A stretch of DNA of 33,208 nucleotides from an uncultured Oscillospiraceae bacterium (GCA_934513685.1 CAKSWY010000027.1:1-33208), one strand, 5' to 3'; positions 1 through 8,275 are shown, numbered from the stretch's first letter. Numbers and translations: made by a program. The notes: generated from the letters alone by a model not told the origin.

Positions 1-206
1 CGGTGGATCAGCTGACCGATCGGGTGACCGGTGTGCTCAGCCGCTACCTTACCTACGACAAGGTGATTGTGGTCACCCACGGCGGGGTCATCCGCCGCTT
101 TGTGAAGGACCAGCGCATCGCCTACTGCACGCCCTATGTGGTGCCCATGGAGGGCAAGGTGGAGTGCCAGGGCTGGATCGACGTACCCGAGGATATTTCG
201 CAGTGA
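1..206 (+). CDS. Histidine phosphatase family protein, C-terminal fragment
   Basis: Only the last 67 or so codons lie in the window; the 5' part is upstream, and the GTG at position 3 is probably just an internal Val. The segment VIVVTHGGVIRRF is the second conserved His block of the phosphoglycerate-mutase/histidine-phosphatase superfamily (the catalytic RHG block would be upstream). Members remove phosphate from small molecules such as alpha-ribazole phosphate, fructose bisphosphate or phosphoglycerate. The visible part cannot tell which. The frame ends with TGA at 204-206 after an acidic tail. The next gene is convergent, with a hairpin terminator between them at 241-270. Family call is good; substrate unknown. 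Confidence 0.75.
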   Translation, partial: VDQLTDRVTGVLSRYLTYDKVIVVTHGGVIRRFVKDQRIAYCTPYVVPMEGKVECQGWIDVPEDISQ

Positions 207-240
207 ATCTGCCCTTCTTTATAAAACTTACAAAAAGAAA

Positions 241-270
241 CAGCCGGGCCGTTTTTCCACGGCCCGGCTG
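241..270 (-). terminator. Rho-independent terminator between convergent genes
   Basis: A perfect 12-bp stem, CAGCCGGGCCGT / ACGGCCCGGCTG, encloses a 6-base loop. On the minus strand it is followed by TTTCTTTTTG, so it best serves the rhodanese gene. The A-rich stretch before it on the plus strand may let it also stop the phosphatase transcript. Confidence 0.85.
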
Positions 271-300
271 CTTGTCTGTGCAAACGCGGATGCAAAAGGC

Positions 301-609
301 TCACTCCACCTCATAAGGCCAGGTGGTCAGGCCGCCCAGGTTGTACAGGTTGGTGTAGCCCAGTGCCTCCAGCTTTTCGCAGGCGGCGGTGCTGCGCACC
401 CCGCTGCGGCAATACACATAGGTCAGCGCGTTTTTATCCGGCAGCACCCGCGCGGCGCTTTCGGCGTTGATGTCGTCCAGCGGCAGCAGCAGCGAGCCGG
501 GAATCCGCTGCAGCTCGTGCTCATCCGGCTGGCGCACGTCCACCACCAGCGCCTCGCCCGCATCCATCTTCTGGATGGCCTGGGCCGGGTCAATGTGCGG
601 TACACTCAT
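301..609 (-). CDS. Rhodanese-like sulfurtransferase (single domain)
   Basis: A 102-residue single rhodanese domain, close to the length of GlpE/PspE-type enzymes. The active-site loop CRSGVR is present, with the Cys that carries a persulfide, and the early motif VVDVRQPDEHELQRIPGS is the usual rhodanese CH2A region. Such proteins move sulfane sulfur from thiosulfate or a persulfide carrier to cyanide or other acceptors in the cytoplasm. The start at 609 is chosen because AAAGGAG sits 7 bases upstream; the frame stays open further upstream but without a ribosome site. The gene is monocistronic: its own promoter is at 709-737 and its terminator at 241-270. The roughly 90-base leader holds two back-to-back GC hairpins. 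Physiological acceptor unknown. Confidence 0.9.
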   Translation of the reverse strand: MSVPHIDPAQAIQKMDAGEALVVDVRQPDEHELQRIPGSLLLPLDDINAESAARVLPDKNALTYVYCRSGVRSTAACEKLEALGYTNLYNLGGLTTWPYEVE

Positions 610-708
610 GAGAGATGCTCCTTTCCGGGGAAATGCCGGGCAGTTCGTCTGCCCCGGGCCGCCCCATTCTATGCAGGGCGGCCCCGCTCCTGTGCGGAGG
701 GCCACTTT

Positions 709-737
709 ATTGTAGCCGTTTTTCTTCCCCGGCGCAA
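709..737 (-). promoter_or_regulatory. Sigma-A type promoter of the rhodanese gene
   Basis: On the minus strand, TTGCGC (732-737), a 17-base spacer and TACAAT (709-714). It lies about 90 bases upstream of the rhodanese ribosome site. Confidence 0.6.
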
Positions 738-783
738 GGGGGCGCACGGCCGGGCAGGCCGCCTGCCCGTAAAGATAAAAAAA

Positions 784-829
784 GCCGGGCGGGCCTTTCC
801 GCCGCAGGGCAGCGGGGAACCCGTCCGGT
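784..829 (-). terminator. Terminator of hisS
   Basis: On the minus strand, an ACCGGACGGG / CCCGCCCGGC stem with a long GC-rich loop is followed by seven T residues (plus strand A-run at 777-783). It lies about 40 bases after the hisS stop. Confidence 0.75.
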
Positions 830-868
830 TTTCTTTTTTACATTTGCCGTGCAGAAGGGTTCCGGCGC

Positions 869-2128
869 TCAGTCCTCCCGGCGGAAGAACTCCTTGAACT
901 CCTCATAGCCCTGGCCGCGCAGGGTCTCCTTCTGATGCTTGGCGTTTTTGGCGCGGGTGGTCACCATTACCTGCACACCCTCGGCGCGCAGAGCGGCGGC
1001 CTCCTGGAACATGGCCACCTTCTTCTCGGCGCTCAGGCCGTTCTCGGCCAGGAAGGCCACCTTGCGGGTGTCGTCCGGGATCTGGTAGCCCTGATCCTTC
1101 AGGATGGTGATGATGCGCTCGAAGCCGATGGAGAAGCCGCAGGCGCAGACCTTCTGGCCGCAGAAGTGGCCCACCATCTCGTCGTAGCGGCCGCCGCCGG
1201 CAATGCTGCCGCTGAAGCCGGGCAGCTCCACCTCAAAGATGGTGCCGGTGTAGTAGCTCATGCCGCGCACCAGGGTGGGGTCAAAGGCCAGCTTGAAGTC
1301 GCCGGAAGCCCCTGCCTGCACGCAGCTGAGGATCTCGTCCAGGCCGTCCAGCACCTTGGGGTCCAGCACATCCGCCAGCCCCTCACCGCAGAACTCCCGG
1401 GCGGACAGGCCCTGGCCGGCCCGCTCGAACCAGGTCACGTATTTGTCCACGCTCTCCTGGGCGAAGCCGGCGTCCAGCAGCTCCTTCTTCACGCCCTCCA
1501 GGCCGATCTTGTCCATCTTGTCCAGAATGATGAACACCTTGTCGAAGTCGGCCTCCTCAAACTGGCAGGCCTGGGCCATGGCCTTCAGGATCTGCCGGTC
1601 GTTCACGCGCACGGTGAAGCCGGTGAAGCCCAGCTTGCACAGCATGGTGGTGGTGGCGCCCATCAGCTCGATCTCGGCCAGGTTGGTGGCATCGCCCAGA
1701 ATGTCGATGTCGCACTGGGTAAACTGGCGGAAGCGGCCCTTCTGGGGGCGGTCCGCACGCCACACGTTGCCGATCTGCAGCGCCTTGAAGGGGCTGGGCA
1801 GCTGGGCCATGTTGTTGGCGTAATAGCGGGAGAGGGGCATGGTCAGGTCATAGCGCAGGCCGCTGTCGCACAGGTCCTGCTGGCTTTCGGCGCCGGCCAG
1901 CTTTTCGCCGCGCTTGAGAATCTTGAAGATGAGCTTCTCGTTCTCGCCGCCCTGCTTGCTGGTCAGGTTTTCAATGTGCTCCACACAGGGGGTCTCGATG
2001 GGGCAGAAGCCATAGCTGCCGTAGGTGGACTTGATCTGGCCGATGACATACTCCCGCAGGCGCATATCGCCGGGCAGATAATCGTTCATGCCCTTCATGG
2101 GGGTTTTGATGCACTTCATATTGGTCAC
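869..2128 (-). CDS. hisS: Histidyl-tRNA synthetase (class II), short C-terminal domain
   Basis: Charges tRNA-His with histidine in the cytoplasm. Class II landmarks are all visible: the N-terminal KGMNDYLPGD block, LRYDLT at 91-96, motif 2 around 114-140 with the WRAD...GRFRQF core, the HisRS-specific LVRGMSYYTG signature at 286-295, and motif 3 as GFSIGFERI near 331-339. The protein has 419 residues. After motif 3 there are only about 75 residues, ending in a charged tail (HQKETLRGQGYEEFKEFF) instead of the usual KKQLKYAxxxxxxxxIIxGE strand-helix, so the anticodon-binding domain looks truncated or divergent. Start: GTG at 2128 lies just after AAAGGATG; ATG at 2119 is an alternative with wide spacing. 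A possible minus-strand -10 (TATACT) is at 2225-2230. I see no T-box leader in the 100-odd bases upstream. Confidence 0.93.
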   Translation of the reverse strand: MTNMKCIKTPMKGMNDYLPGDMRLREYVIGQIKSTYGSYGFCPIETPCVEHIENLTSKQGGENEKLIFKILKRGEKLAGAESQQDLCDSGLRYDLTMPLSRYYANNMAQLPSPFKALQIGNVWRADRPQKGRFRQFTQCDIDILGDATNLAEIELMGATTTMLCKLGFTGFTVRVNDRQILKAMAQACQFEEADFDKVFIILDKMDKIGLEGVKKELLDAGFAQESVDKYVTWFERAGQGLSAREFCGEGLADVLDPKVLDGLDEILSCVQAGASGDFKLAFDPTLVRGMSYYTGTIFEVELPGFSGSIAGGGRYDEMVGHFCGQKVCACGFSIGFERIITILKDQGYQIPDDTRKVAFLAENGLSAEKKVAMFQEAAALRAEGVQVMVTTRAKNAKHQKETLRGQGYEEFKEFFRRED

Positions 2129-2308
2129 AACATCCTTTCAAAAACGCCGGCAGGCCCCGGCGCGGGGTTTGATTCCAGGTTCGCCCGCCGGGCCGCCGGG
2201 CGGCCGCAGGCTTACACGCAATACAGTATAACATAAAGCGCGGGCTTGCGCCAGATAGGCGGCGGCACTTTTTGCCCGGCCCGGGCGCGGATGCCCCGCA
2301 CAAAAACA

Positions 2309-2347
2309 GCCTCCGCTCTTCCGGCAAAAGCGCCGGAAAACGGAGGC
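2309..2347 (-). terminator. Terminator of corA
   Basis: A long stem built from GCCTCCG...CTTCCGGC and GCCGGAAAACGGAGGC with a short A-rich loop. On the minus strand it is followed by TGTTTTTG (plus strand A-run at 2302-2306). It sits about 30 bases past the corA stop. Confidence 0.85.
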
Positions 2348-2374
2348 ACTGCTTTTTGCTTTGAACTCAGCCGC

Positions 2375-3307
2375 TTACAGCCACTTGCGGCCCTTGGCCA
2401 GCAGCACGGCGGCCAACGTGGCCAGCAGCCCAAGCCCCAGCACAATGACAAAGCCGAAGGGGCTGTGCTCGAAGGGCACCGGCACGTTGGTGCCCCACAG
2501 GCCGAACACGATGGTGGGCACCGTCAGAATGATGGTGACGGCGGCCAGCAGCTTCATCACGATGTTCAGGTTGTTGGAGATCACGCTGGCGAAGGCATCC
2601 ATGGTGCCCGAGAGGATGTCCCGGTAGATGTTGCTCATCTCAATGGCCTGCTTGTTCTCGATGATCACGTCCTCCAGCAGGTCCGTGTCCTCGGGGTAAT
2701 CCCGCACAAAGTTCATGCGCAGCAGCTTTTCCAGCACGATCTCGTTGCCCTTCAGGCTGGTGGAGAAGTACACCAGGCTCTTTTCCAGCCCCAGCATCTG
2801 AATCAGCTCTTTGTTCTGCATGGATTTGTGCAGCTCGTTCTCCACCTGGTTGGAGGCCTTGTCGATCTGGCGCAGCAGCGTCAGAAACAGGGTGGAGTTC
2901 CGGTACAGGAACTGCAGCGCCATGCGCTTCTGCTTTTTGGTGCTGCAATTTTTCACCTGCCCGCCGGTCACGGCCCGGGGCAGGGCCACATCCTTCAGGC
3001 AGACGGTGATGATGTTTTCGCCCGTCAGGATGATGCCGAAGGGGATGGTGGAATAATAGGTGGCGTGGCCGTCGTTGTCCACCACGGGGGTGTCCACCAG
3101 AATCAGGGTGGTGCCGTTCTCCTGTTCAATGCGGCTTCGCTCCTCTTCGTCGAGGGAAGCCCGCACCAGGTCGGGGTCCACATGCAGCTGGGCGCACACC
3201 CGGCCGATCTCCTTCTCGTTGGGAGCGCTCATGTGAATCCAGGCGCCGGGGCAGATCTGATCCTGCTCCAGCAGCCGGCCGCAATCGGTGAGATAAATAG
3301 AAATCAT
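2375..3307 (-). CDS. corA: CorA-family divalent cation channel with GTN in place of GMN
   Basis: A 310-residue CorA-type transporter: a large cytoplasmic N-terminal domain (about 1-245, alpha-helical funnel from about 130) and two membrane helices near 251-269 and 284-305. The selectivity loop between them reads GLWGTNVPVPF, so the canonical Gly-Met-Asn filter is Gly-Thr-Asn (residues 272-274). GTN variants occur in the CorA superfamily, so cation choice (Mg2+, Co2+, Ni2+, or Zn2+ export) cannot be assigned. Start at 3307 is set by an AGGTG ribosome site; the frame is open 38 codons further upstream with no support. Transcribed alone from a consensus promoter at 3528-3556 with a leader of about 210 bases that may be regulatory. 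Confidence 0.88.
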   Translation of the reverse strand: MISIYLTDCGRLLEQDQICPGAWIHMSAPNEKEIGRVCAQLHVDPDLVRASLDEEERSRIEQENGTTLILVDTPVVDNDGHATYYSTIPFGIILTGENIITVCLKDVALPRAVTGGQVKNCSTKKQKRMALQFLYRNSTLFLTLLRQIDKASNQVENELHKSMQNKELIQMLGLEKSLVYFSTSLKGNEIVLEKLLRMNFVRDYPEDTDLLEDVIIENKQAIEMSNIYRDILSGTMDAFASVISNNLNIVMKLLAAVTIILTVPTIVFGLWGTNVPVPFEHSPFGFVIVLGLGLLATLAAVLLAKGRKWL

Positions 3308-3527
3308 TGGTACACCTGCTTTCGTTGGGGCCAGGGCAGCACACCGCACCGGCCCGGGGGCAGGGTACCCTGCCGGGTTCAGCGCAGGCACACCGCCCCG
3401 ATGGAAAAGTTGTTCTTGCACAATCGACCGGGATCAGCGTCCACGCGCTCCCACCTCGCTTTCTAAAATTCCTCATGGCCGCCTGCAGCAAAAACGCTCC
3501 CGCCGGGCGGCTCCTTCACACATCTTT

Positions 3528-3556
3528 AGTGTACTGTTTTCCATGCGCCGGGTCAA
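3528..3556 (-). promoter_or_regulatory. Promoter of corA
   Basis: On the minus strand, TTGACC (3551-3556), a 17-base spacer and TACACT (3528-3533). The transcript would carry a leader of about 210 bases over 3308-3520. The leader is GC-rich and includes a GGCAGG-GTAC-CCTGCC hairpin, but I do not recognise an M-box or Mn riboswitch core in it. Confidence 0.75.
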
Positions 3557-3691
3557 GTTGTGCCCGGATTTTTTTGCCGCTTCGTCCCCGTTTCCCACTG
3601 CTTTTGCGTCATAAAGCATGGTCAAAATCCATTTCATCCAAAACCGGGGACCGCATCCCCGGCCCGGGGCGCTTTTTCGGCGCAGCAAAAT

Positions 3692-3719
3692 GCGGCGTGC
3701 CGCTCAACGGGCACGCCGC
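3692..3719 (-). terminator. Bidirectional terminator at the end of the phage-like operon
   Basis: Stem GCGGCGTGCC / GGGCACGCCGC with a 7-base loop, T-rich on both sides (ATTTTGC on the minus strand, GTTTTTAT on the plus strand). It closes the long minus-strand virion operon 25 bases after its last gene and marks one edge of the phage-derived block. Confidence 0.85.
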
Positions 3720-3743
3720 GTTTTTATGGGTTTGGGGGCTGGT

Positions 3744-4559
3744 TCAGCCGTCGCTGAGCAGGGCCATGATCTGCTCCACCATCTGCCGGTCCGCCCCGGC
3801 GCCGCTCAACTGGCGCTGCACCTCGTCGCTGTCCGCTCCGGTGCTGAGGGCGCGGCGAGCCAGTGCATACCAGATGGCCGAGGCCCCCTCGCCGCCCTGC
3901 CCGGTGCTCACCGTCTTGCCCGCGTTGGAGGCATAAAACCGGGCCAGATCGCTGGCAAAGCTCTTCAGGTCGCTGATCTCGCCGGTTTTCATGGTGTTGT
4001 AGGCCGCCGCCAGGTTGGCCTGAAGGGTGCTTTGCAGGCTGCCCTGCTGCTCCAGCCGCTGGGCCTCGATCTGGCCGCGGGCGCTGCCGTAGTTGTTGTA
4101 CAGCCCGGCCAGCGCCGTCTCGCTTGCCCCGCCGGAAAGCCCCTGGGCGGTCAGCGCCTGGTTCAGCCCCTTCAGGCTTTCCATCTTGTTCAGGTATGCC
4201 TCCCGCAGGGCCTGGTCGGCGGCGGCGTTCACCCGACCCAGGTTCAGCTGATACTGCCGCTGCTGGTCGGCCACCGTGCTCTCATAGGCCGCGCGCCGGG
4301 CGGCCCGCAGGGCGGCCTGCTGGGCGCTGTACAGCTCCAGCAGCTGGCTCTGGGCCGTGCTGCCTGCCCCCGCGGCCGTGCCCGCCGAAGCCCCGGCCGT
4401 GCGCTTGCCGGAAGAGGCGGCCGCCGCCCCCTGCCCGGTGCTGCGGGCCGCGTTGTTGCCCACGCTCCAGCCGCTGTTGTTGTACATCTCCTTGGCGCCG
4501 CCCTTGTTGGCGGCCGCCTGCATCTCATACTGTGCCAGGCTTACCAGTTTTCTTGCCAT
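3744..4559 (-). CDS. Phage internal/ejection-like virion protein
   Basis: A 271-residue protein with no cysteine or membrane segment. Its N-terminus resembles small phage structural proteins (MARKLVSLAQYEMQAAANK). An Ala/Gly/Ser-rich low-complexity linker follows at about 45-70, then a long alanine- and glutamine-rich helical region at about 70-200 (coiled-coil-like, many QLNL/RQYQ repeats), then a small C-terminal helical domain. As the last gene of a short-tailed phage module it fits an internal or ejection protein of the T7 gp14 type, but that is inferred from position and composition, not from a signature. AAAGGAG lies 6 bases before the ATG at 4559. 101 bases separate it from the tail-fibre gene; the terminator at 3692-3719 follows. 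Confidence 0.6.
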   Translation of the reverse strand: MARKLVSLAQYEMQAAANKGGAKEMYNNSGWSVGNNAARSTGQGAAAASSGKRTAGASAGTAAGAGSTAQSQLLELYSAQQAALRAARRAAYESTVADQQRQYQLNLGRVNAAADQALREAYLNKMESLKGLNQALTAQGLSGGASETALAGLYNNYGSARGQIEAQRLEQQGSLQSTLQANLAAAYNTMKTGEISDLKSFASDLARFYASNAGKTVSTGQGGEGASAIWYALARRALSTGADSDEVQRQLSGAGADRQMVEQIMALLSDG

Positions 4560-4660
4560 AATCCGCTCCTTTCCATTGGATGTCTGCGCGCTGCCCGGAG
4601 TGCGGCGGCTTTCCCTGCCACGTTCTGCCGCGCCGCTGGCCGCCGGGCTGCGCAAAGGGG

Positions 4661-5767
4661 TCAGGGCTGCCGCACAATGGCCCAGCAGCCGCCCACCACA
4701 TAGTCGGAGCGGGTCAGCACGCGGCAGCCTGTGTTCTCGGTCAGGTTCAGGGTCACATCCAGCACCCGGCCGTGGCCGTAGGTCGGCTCGATGCCGCCGT
4801 GCTCGGTGCCGCCCACCTGTACGGCGATGTAGCCGTATTCCCGGTTGTCCCGCCAGGCCGCCGCCACAATGCGCCAGACGCCCGGCGTCAGGGTGTAATC
4901 CGCCAGCACGGCGTTCGCGCCGGTGGTGGCGGACACCACCCCCAGATACTGCGGGTACTCGGCGGTGCCCACCTGGCGGCCGCGGCTGCCCGCATAAAAG
5001 GTCTTGCCCCGGCGCACGTCCGCGGGCACTGCATCGGCGAGGGCCAGCTTTGTGGCGGACAGGCCCCCGCCGCCCTTAAAATTTACCTGGGCACCGTCCC
5101 ACACAAAGCTCAGCCAGCGGCCGCTCAGTGCTTCGCCCGCAAAGGCATCGGCAAAGGGTTCGCCGCCCGCATAGGCGGGCACAGTTTTGCCGTTCACCTG
5201 CACCGTGTCGCCTGCCGCCACATTGGCGGTCAGCTTTACCCGGCCGCAGGCCCCGCTGCCGGTCAGCCGGTGCACCGTGCCCACCTTCTGGTGGGTGTAG
5301 CAGTGCACCCCCACGTCGTCCGCGTAGGCATACACATCCTGCCGGCGGCCGTTCGGGTCATACTCGGCCCGGGCCATGTCGCCCGCGCCGATCTCCAGCA
5401 CCCGCCGGTCAATGGCCTGCTCGGTCTCCTGCCGGGTGTAGGCGCCGGTCTGCTGGGCCGTCACGGCATGGGGGTTATCCTGCCGGGCCGTGTGGGCCTG
5501 ACGGGCCTCATTCAGGCCGTTCAGCACCCCTTGTACCGTGGCCGGGGTGCCGCTGGGCAGCCCCTCGGGCACGGCGGCCCCCACCGCAGCCCCGCCGGGG
5601 CCCTCCAGCTGGGCGGCCAGCGCGTTGAATTTCGGGGCCAGCAGGCTTCGGGCCGTCTCCTCAAATTTTTCCTGCATGGCCCGGGCAGTCATGCTGGGGG
5701 TATCCGGCAGGCCCACCACACCCACGCTCTCCAGCTCCTGCTGGGTGATGGTCGGAAAATTCGCCAT
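4661..5767 (-). CDS. Phage tail fibre / receptor-binding-like protein
   Basis: A 368-residue predicted tail appendage protein. The first 65 residues (MANFPTITQQELESVGVVGLPDTPS) form a probable virion-attachment head. Residues about 95-120 hold a DNPHAVTAQQTGAYTRQE repeat-like element of the kind common in phage fibres (NPHxVTxxQxG). The rest is Gly/Thr-rich and beta-rich, ending in a Cys-containing tip (VVGGCWAIVRQP). Host-receptor recognition is the expected role and follows from family resemblance and position after the tail hub gene. The AGGAGGTG site lies within the 7-base gap to the upstream gene, so the two are probably translationally coupled. Confidence 0.7.
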   Translation of the reverse strand: MANFPTITQQELESVGVVGLPDTPSMTARAMQEKFEETARSLLAPKFNALAAQLEGPGGAAVGAAVPEGLPSGTPATVQGVLNGLNEARQAHTARQDNPHAVTAQQTGAYTRQETEQAIDRRVLEIGAGDMARAEYDPNGRRQDVYAYADDVGVHCYTHQKVGTVHRLTGSGACGRVKLTANVAAGDTVQVNGKTVPAYAGGEPFADAFAGEALSGRWLSFVWDGAQVNFKGGGGLSATKLALADAVPADVRRGKTFYAGSRGRQVGTAEYPQYLGVVSATTGANAVLADYTLTPGVWRIVAAAWRDNREYGYIAVQVGGTEHGGIEPTYGHGRVLDVTLNLTENTGCRVLTRSDYVVGGCWAIVRQP

Positions 5768-5774
5768 CCGTTTT

Positions 5775-7643
5775 TCACCTCCTGTATCGTCCCTGTTCGG
5801 TGTACTCCACGGCCAGATCCATCAGGCCAAAGGGCTCGTTCAGGGCGCTGTTTTTCAGGCGGAACCGTGCCTTGTCCAGCTGGCGCAGGGCCAGCTTTGC
5901 GCGCACCGCGCAGGTGGAACGGTCACACCCGAAGTTCATGCGGGAAAAGGTCATCTGGGAAAAGCTCAGGTAGCGGTCCCGGCGGCTGGCCTGCTTCAGC
6001 AGCCGCCACACGCCGCCCGCCATGGCCCACAGGTCCGCCCCGGTGGCCACTGCGCTGTTCATGCGCGCGGCCAGATACCGGAAGCTCTTGGCGCTGTACC
6101 CGCCTTCGCCGGAGAGATCCGGCGTTTCCCACCAGGCGGCAATGGGCTTGCCGTCGTCGTTGTAGCTGGCCTGCCGGTCCTTGTCCTGATAAAAGCGGTA
6201 GACCTTGCCCTCCTCCGTGCCGAAATACAGCCGCCCCTCCTGCACCCACATGGCGCTGGCGGGCAGGTTCAGCCGCAGAAAGGCCGCGTACTGCCGCGTG
6301 GAATAGGGCTTCTGCCGGTCGGTCACGGTGCTCTGCAGCCCGTCCAGAATGTACGCCTTGCCGTTCACACACAGCCAGTACAGGTCGTGGAACACGCAGG
6401 CGTGGGCGTTTTCCAGCCCCGGCTCCGCCAGCAGGGCTCCGTCCACATAAAAGCTCCGGTTCTGGCTGTACCGCTCGCCGGTCACATCGCTGGTGGTCAG
6501 GGCGTACACGCCCAGGCCCGTCAGGCACAGCGGTTCGTTTTCCAGGCTGCCCATGGCCCGGCGGCTCAGTGCTCCGGGGCCTTCCAGCGTGGCATACACT
6601 GGGAAGCTCGGCTCGCCGTCCCGCAGTTCGCCGCTGCGCAGCACCACACTGCGCTCCGATTCCGCGCCGTCCTTGTAGCAGGCCAGCCGCCCGTTCAGGA
6701 TGGCATAGCCCATGATGGCGCTGGCCGCGCCGCCCACCTCGCTGTATCCGGTGTCCGGCCAATAGGTGCCGTCCCCCTGGCCGGAGTACCAGTCCCGGTT
6801 GCGGTAGTCGGGGTTGCCGCCCACAAACAGGCGGTCGGGCACGCCGCCCACCCCGAACAGCGCCCCGGTGCGGCAGGCCTGCACCCGCCTGGCATAGCCC
6901 GGCACGGTGCGCGCCGCGGTGATCTTCACGTTGTCCTCCCCAGTGATGGGGCTTTGCCCCGGGGCCTGGGCAAAGGTCACGGTTCCGGCGGTGTAATCCA
7001 CCGAAAAGGCGGTGGTCTCCTGCCAGTCGCCCCCGGCCGTTTTCAGCCAGGCGCGCACGGTGGCGCTGCCCTGGGGCCGGTCCAGCGGGGCAAGGCTCAG
7101 CTGATACTGCTTTGCATCGGCGGTGCCGCCGAACAGCTCGGTGAACCAGGGGCTGATCAGGTTCAGCGCCTCGTAGCTCTTTCCGCCGCCCGCGGGGCTT
7201 TTGCCGATGGTCAGGGTGGGCACATAGGCCCCCTCTTCGGCGGGGCAGACCCGGCTGCCGTCGTACTTCAACAGACGGCTGCCGTCCTGAATGTACAGCG
7301 CCCCGCCCAGCTGCCAGGCGCGGCTGGGCTGCCGGGCCAGCCCGGTGCACAGGGCCTTGCCGCTTTTTGCCTCATACAGCGCATCGCCCGCGTGGATGAG
7401 CAGCGTCTCGCTTTGCCCCCGCAGGGTGTATGCGCCGTAAATGCCGCCGGGGTAGGCGGCCGTTTGCTCATAGCCCATGCACTTGCGCACTTTGCCCGGC
7501 ACATCCCGGATCATATTCGGTGCGCTGGGGCTTCGGCACAGGTCCACGTTCTTGGGGTCGTTGGTCAGGTCCACCCCCAAAAAGCGGTCCACCTTCTGCA
7601 CCTTGCGGCCGGGCGAGGCCGGAATGGTAAAATGCGCCGCCAT
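5775..7643 (-). CDS. Podovirus-type tail hub / nozzle protein
   Basis: A 622-residue protein rich in short beta repeats (GALYIQDGSRLLKYDGS, GKAYILDGLQST, GRLYFGTEEGKVYRF), consistent with a beta-propeller. The N-terminus carries LSPxxxPNMIRDVPGKVRK-type residues (seen as SAPNMIRDVPGKVRKCMGY at about 41-59), a pattern I associate with tail hub or nozzle proteins of short-tailed phages. There is no long tail-tube or tape-measure gene anywhere in the block, which fits a podovirus tail where a nozzle docks directly on the connector. Start at 7643 follows AAAGGAGG by 8 bases. The stop TGA (5775-5777) lies in the ribosome-site region of the tail-fibre gene. Function by family resemblance and order. 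Confidence 0.7.
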   Translation of the reverse strand: MAAHFTIPASPGRKVQKVDRFLGVDLTNDPKNVDLCRSPSAPNMIRDVPGKVRKCMGYEQTAAYPGGIYGAYTLRGQSETLLIHAGDALYEAKSGKALCTGLARQPSRAWQLGGALYIQDGSRLLKYDGSRVCPAEEGAYVPTLTIGKSPAGGGKSYEALNLISPWFTELFGGTADAKQYQLSLAPLDRPQGSATVRAWLKTAGGDWQETTAFSVDYTAGTVTFAQAPGQSPITGEDNVKITAARTVPGYARRVQACRTGALFGVGGVPDRLFVGGNPDYRNRDWYSGQGDGTYWPDTGYSEVGGAASAIMGYAILNGRLACYKDGAESERSVVLRSGELRDGEPSFPVYATLEGPGALSRRAMGSLENEPLCLTGLGVYALTTSDVTGERYSQNRSFYVDGALLAEPGLENAHACVFHDLYWLCVNGKAYILDGLQSTVTDRQKPYSTRQYAAFLRLNLPASAMWVQEGRLYFGTEEGKVYRFYQDKDRQASYNDDGKPIAAWWETPDLSGEGGYSAKSFRYLAARMNSAVATGADLWAMAGGVWRLLKQASRRDRYLSFSQMTFSRMNFGCDRSTCAVRAKLALRQLDKARFRLKNSALNEPFGLMDLAVEYTEQGRYRR

Positions 7644-7662
7644 GGCGTTCGCCTCCTTTCGC

Positions 7663-8247
7663 TCAGCCGCACCAGCCGCTGGTGCTCACAAACCGGTCGC
7701 CCGCCACACCCGGGGGCGGGGCCGTCAGCCGGTCCAGCCCCAACTCAAACTCGTTGCGGTACAGGGTGGCCAGTCCAAGGTCCTCATCCTTATACAGCTG
7801 GCTGGCAATGTACAGCGGCAGCAAAACCGCCGCATCCTCCGCCAGCTCCAGCCGGTCCTCGGGCTTCGGGTCCTTCAGGCGGGGCGGGGTGCGGTCGTAG
7901 CCCACCAGCACCCGGCCCGGCACGCCCTTGGGCAATTGCAGCATCCGCCCGCCCAACAGCGCCCAGCCTTCCACCCGGCTCAGGCGGCCGCCCCCGGTGC
8001 AGAACACCTCGGGCTGGCCCATTCCCCCGTAGTCAGCCGCCAGGCTGCCCAGGTCGGCCTCCCGGGTTCCCTCCGGCAGCTCCGCCACGCCCCGCAGGGG
8101 CCGGGCGGCGCACAAAAGGGCAATGCCCTCGTTGGCGGCGGCGGGCATGGCCGCCAGATAGCGCAGGGTGGCTTCGTCCTCATCCGGGCCGTTGTAGCAC
8201 TGGAACAGCTTCTGCAGGCTCGCGTCTCGGCATTCCTGCCAGGTCAT
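7663..8247 (-). CDS. Head-tail connector / adaptor protein
   Basis: A 194-residue protein beginning MTWQECRDASLQKLF, with the segment ELAEDAAVLLPLYIASQLY and then a tail LATLYRNEFELGLDRL. That pattern is typical of connector (gp6/gp4-like) proteins that extend the portal ring and receive the tail. Its place between the capsid gene and the tail hub gene supports this. ATG at 8247 is chosen because GAGAGGAGGAG is correctly spaced; the frame extends 50 codons upstream in low-quality sequence overlapping the capsid stop. The gap to the next gene is 19 bases. Confidence 0.72.
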   Translation of the reverse strand: MTWQECRDASLQKLFQCYNGPDEDEATLRYLAAMPAAANEGIALLCAARPLRGVAELPEGTREADLGSLAADYGGMGQPEVFCTGGGRLSRVEGWALLGGRMLQLPKGVPGRVLVGYDRTPPRLKDPKPEDRLELAEDAAVLLPLYIASQLYKDEDLGLATLYRNEFELGLDRLTAPPPGVAGDRFVSTSGWCG

Positions 8248-8275
8248 GGGCGTCTCCTCCTCTCTTGGCTGTGGT

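Noticed and set aside
935..2236. Long plus-strand open frame across from hisS
   Set aside because: It is the antisense of a clear histidyl-tRNA synthetase; its translation is Gly/Ala/Leu/His-rich as expected from the complement of GC-rich codons, with no family signature.
2129..2300. T-box leader upstream of hisS
   Set aside because: The distance from the candidate -10 to the start is too short, and no T-box core or terminator/antiterminator pair is visible.
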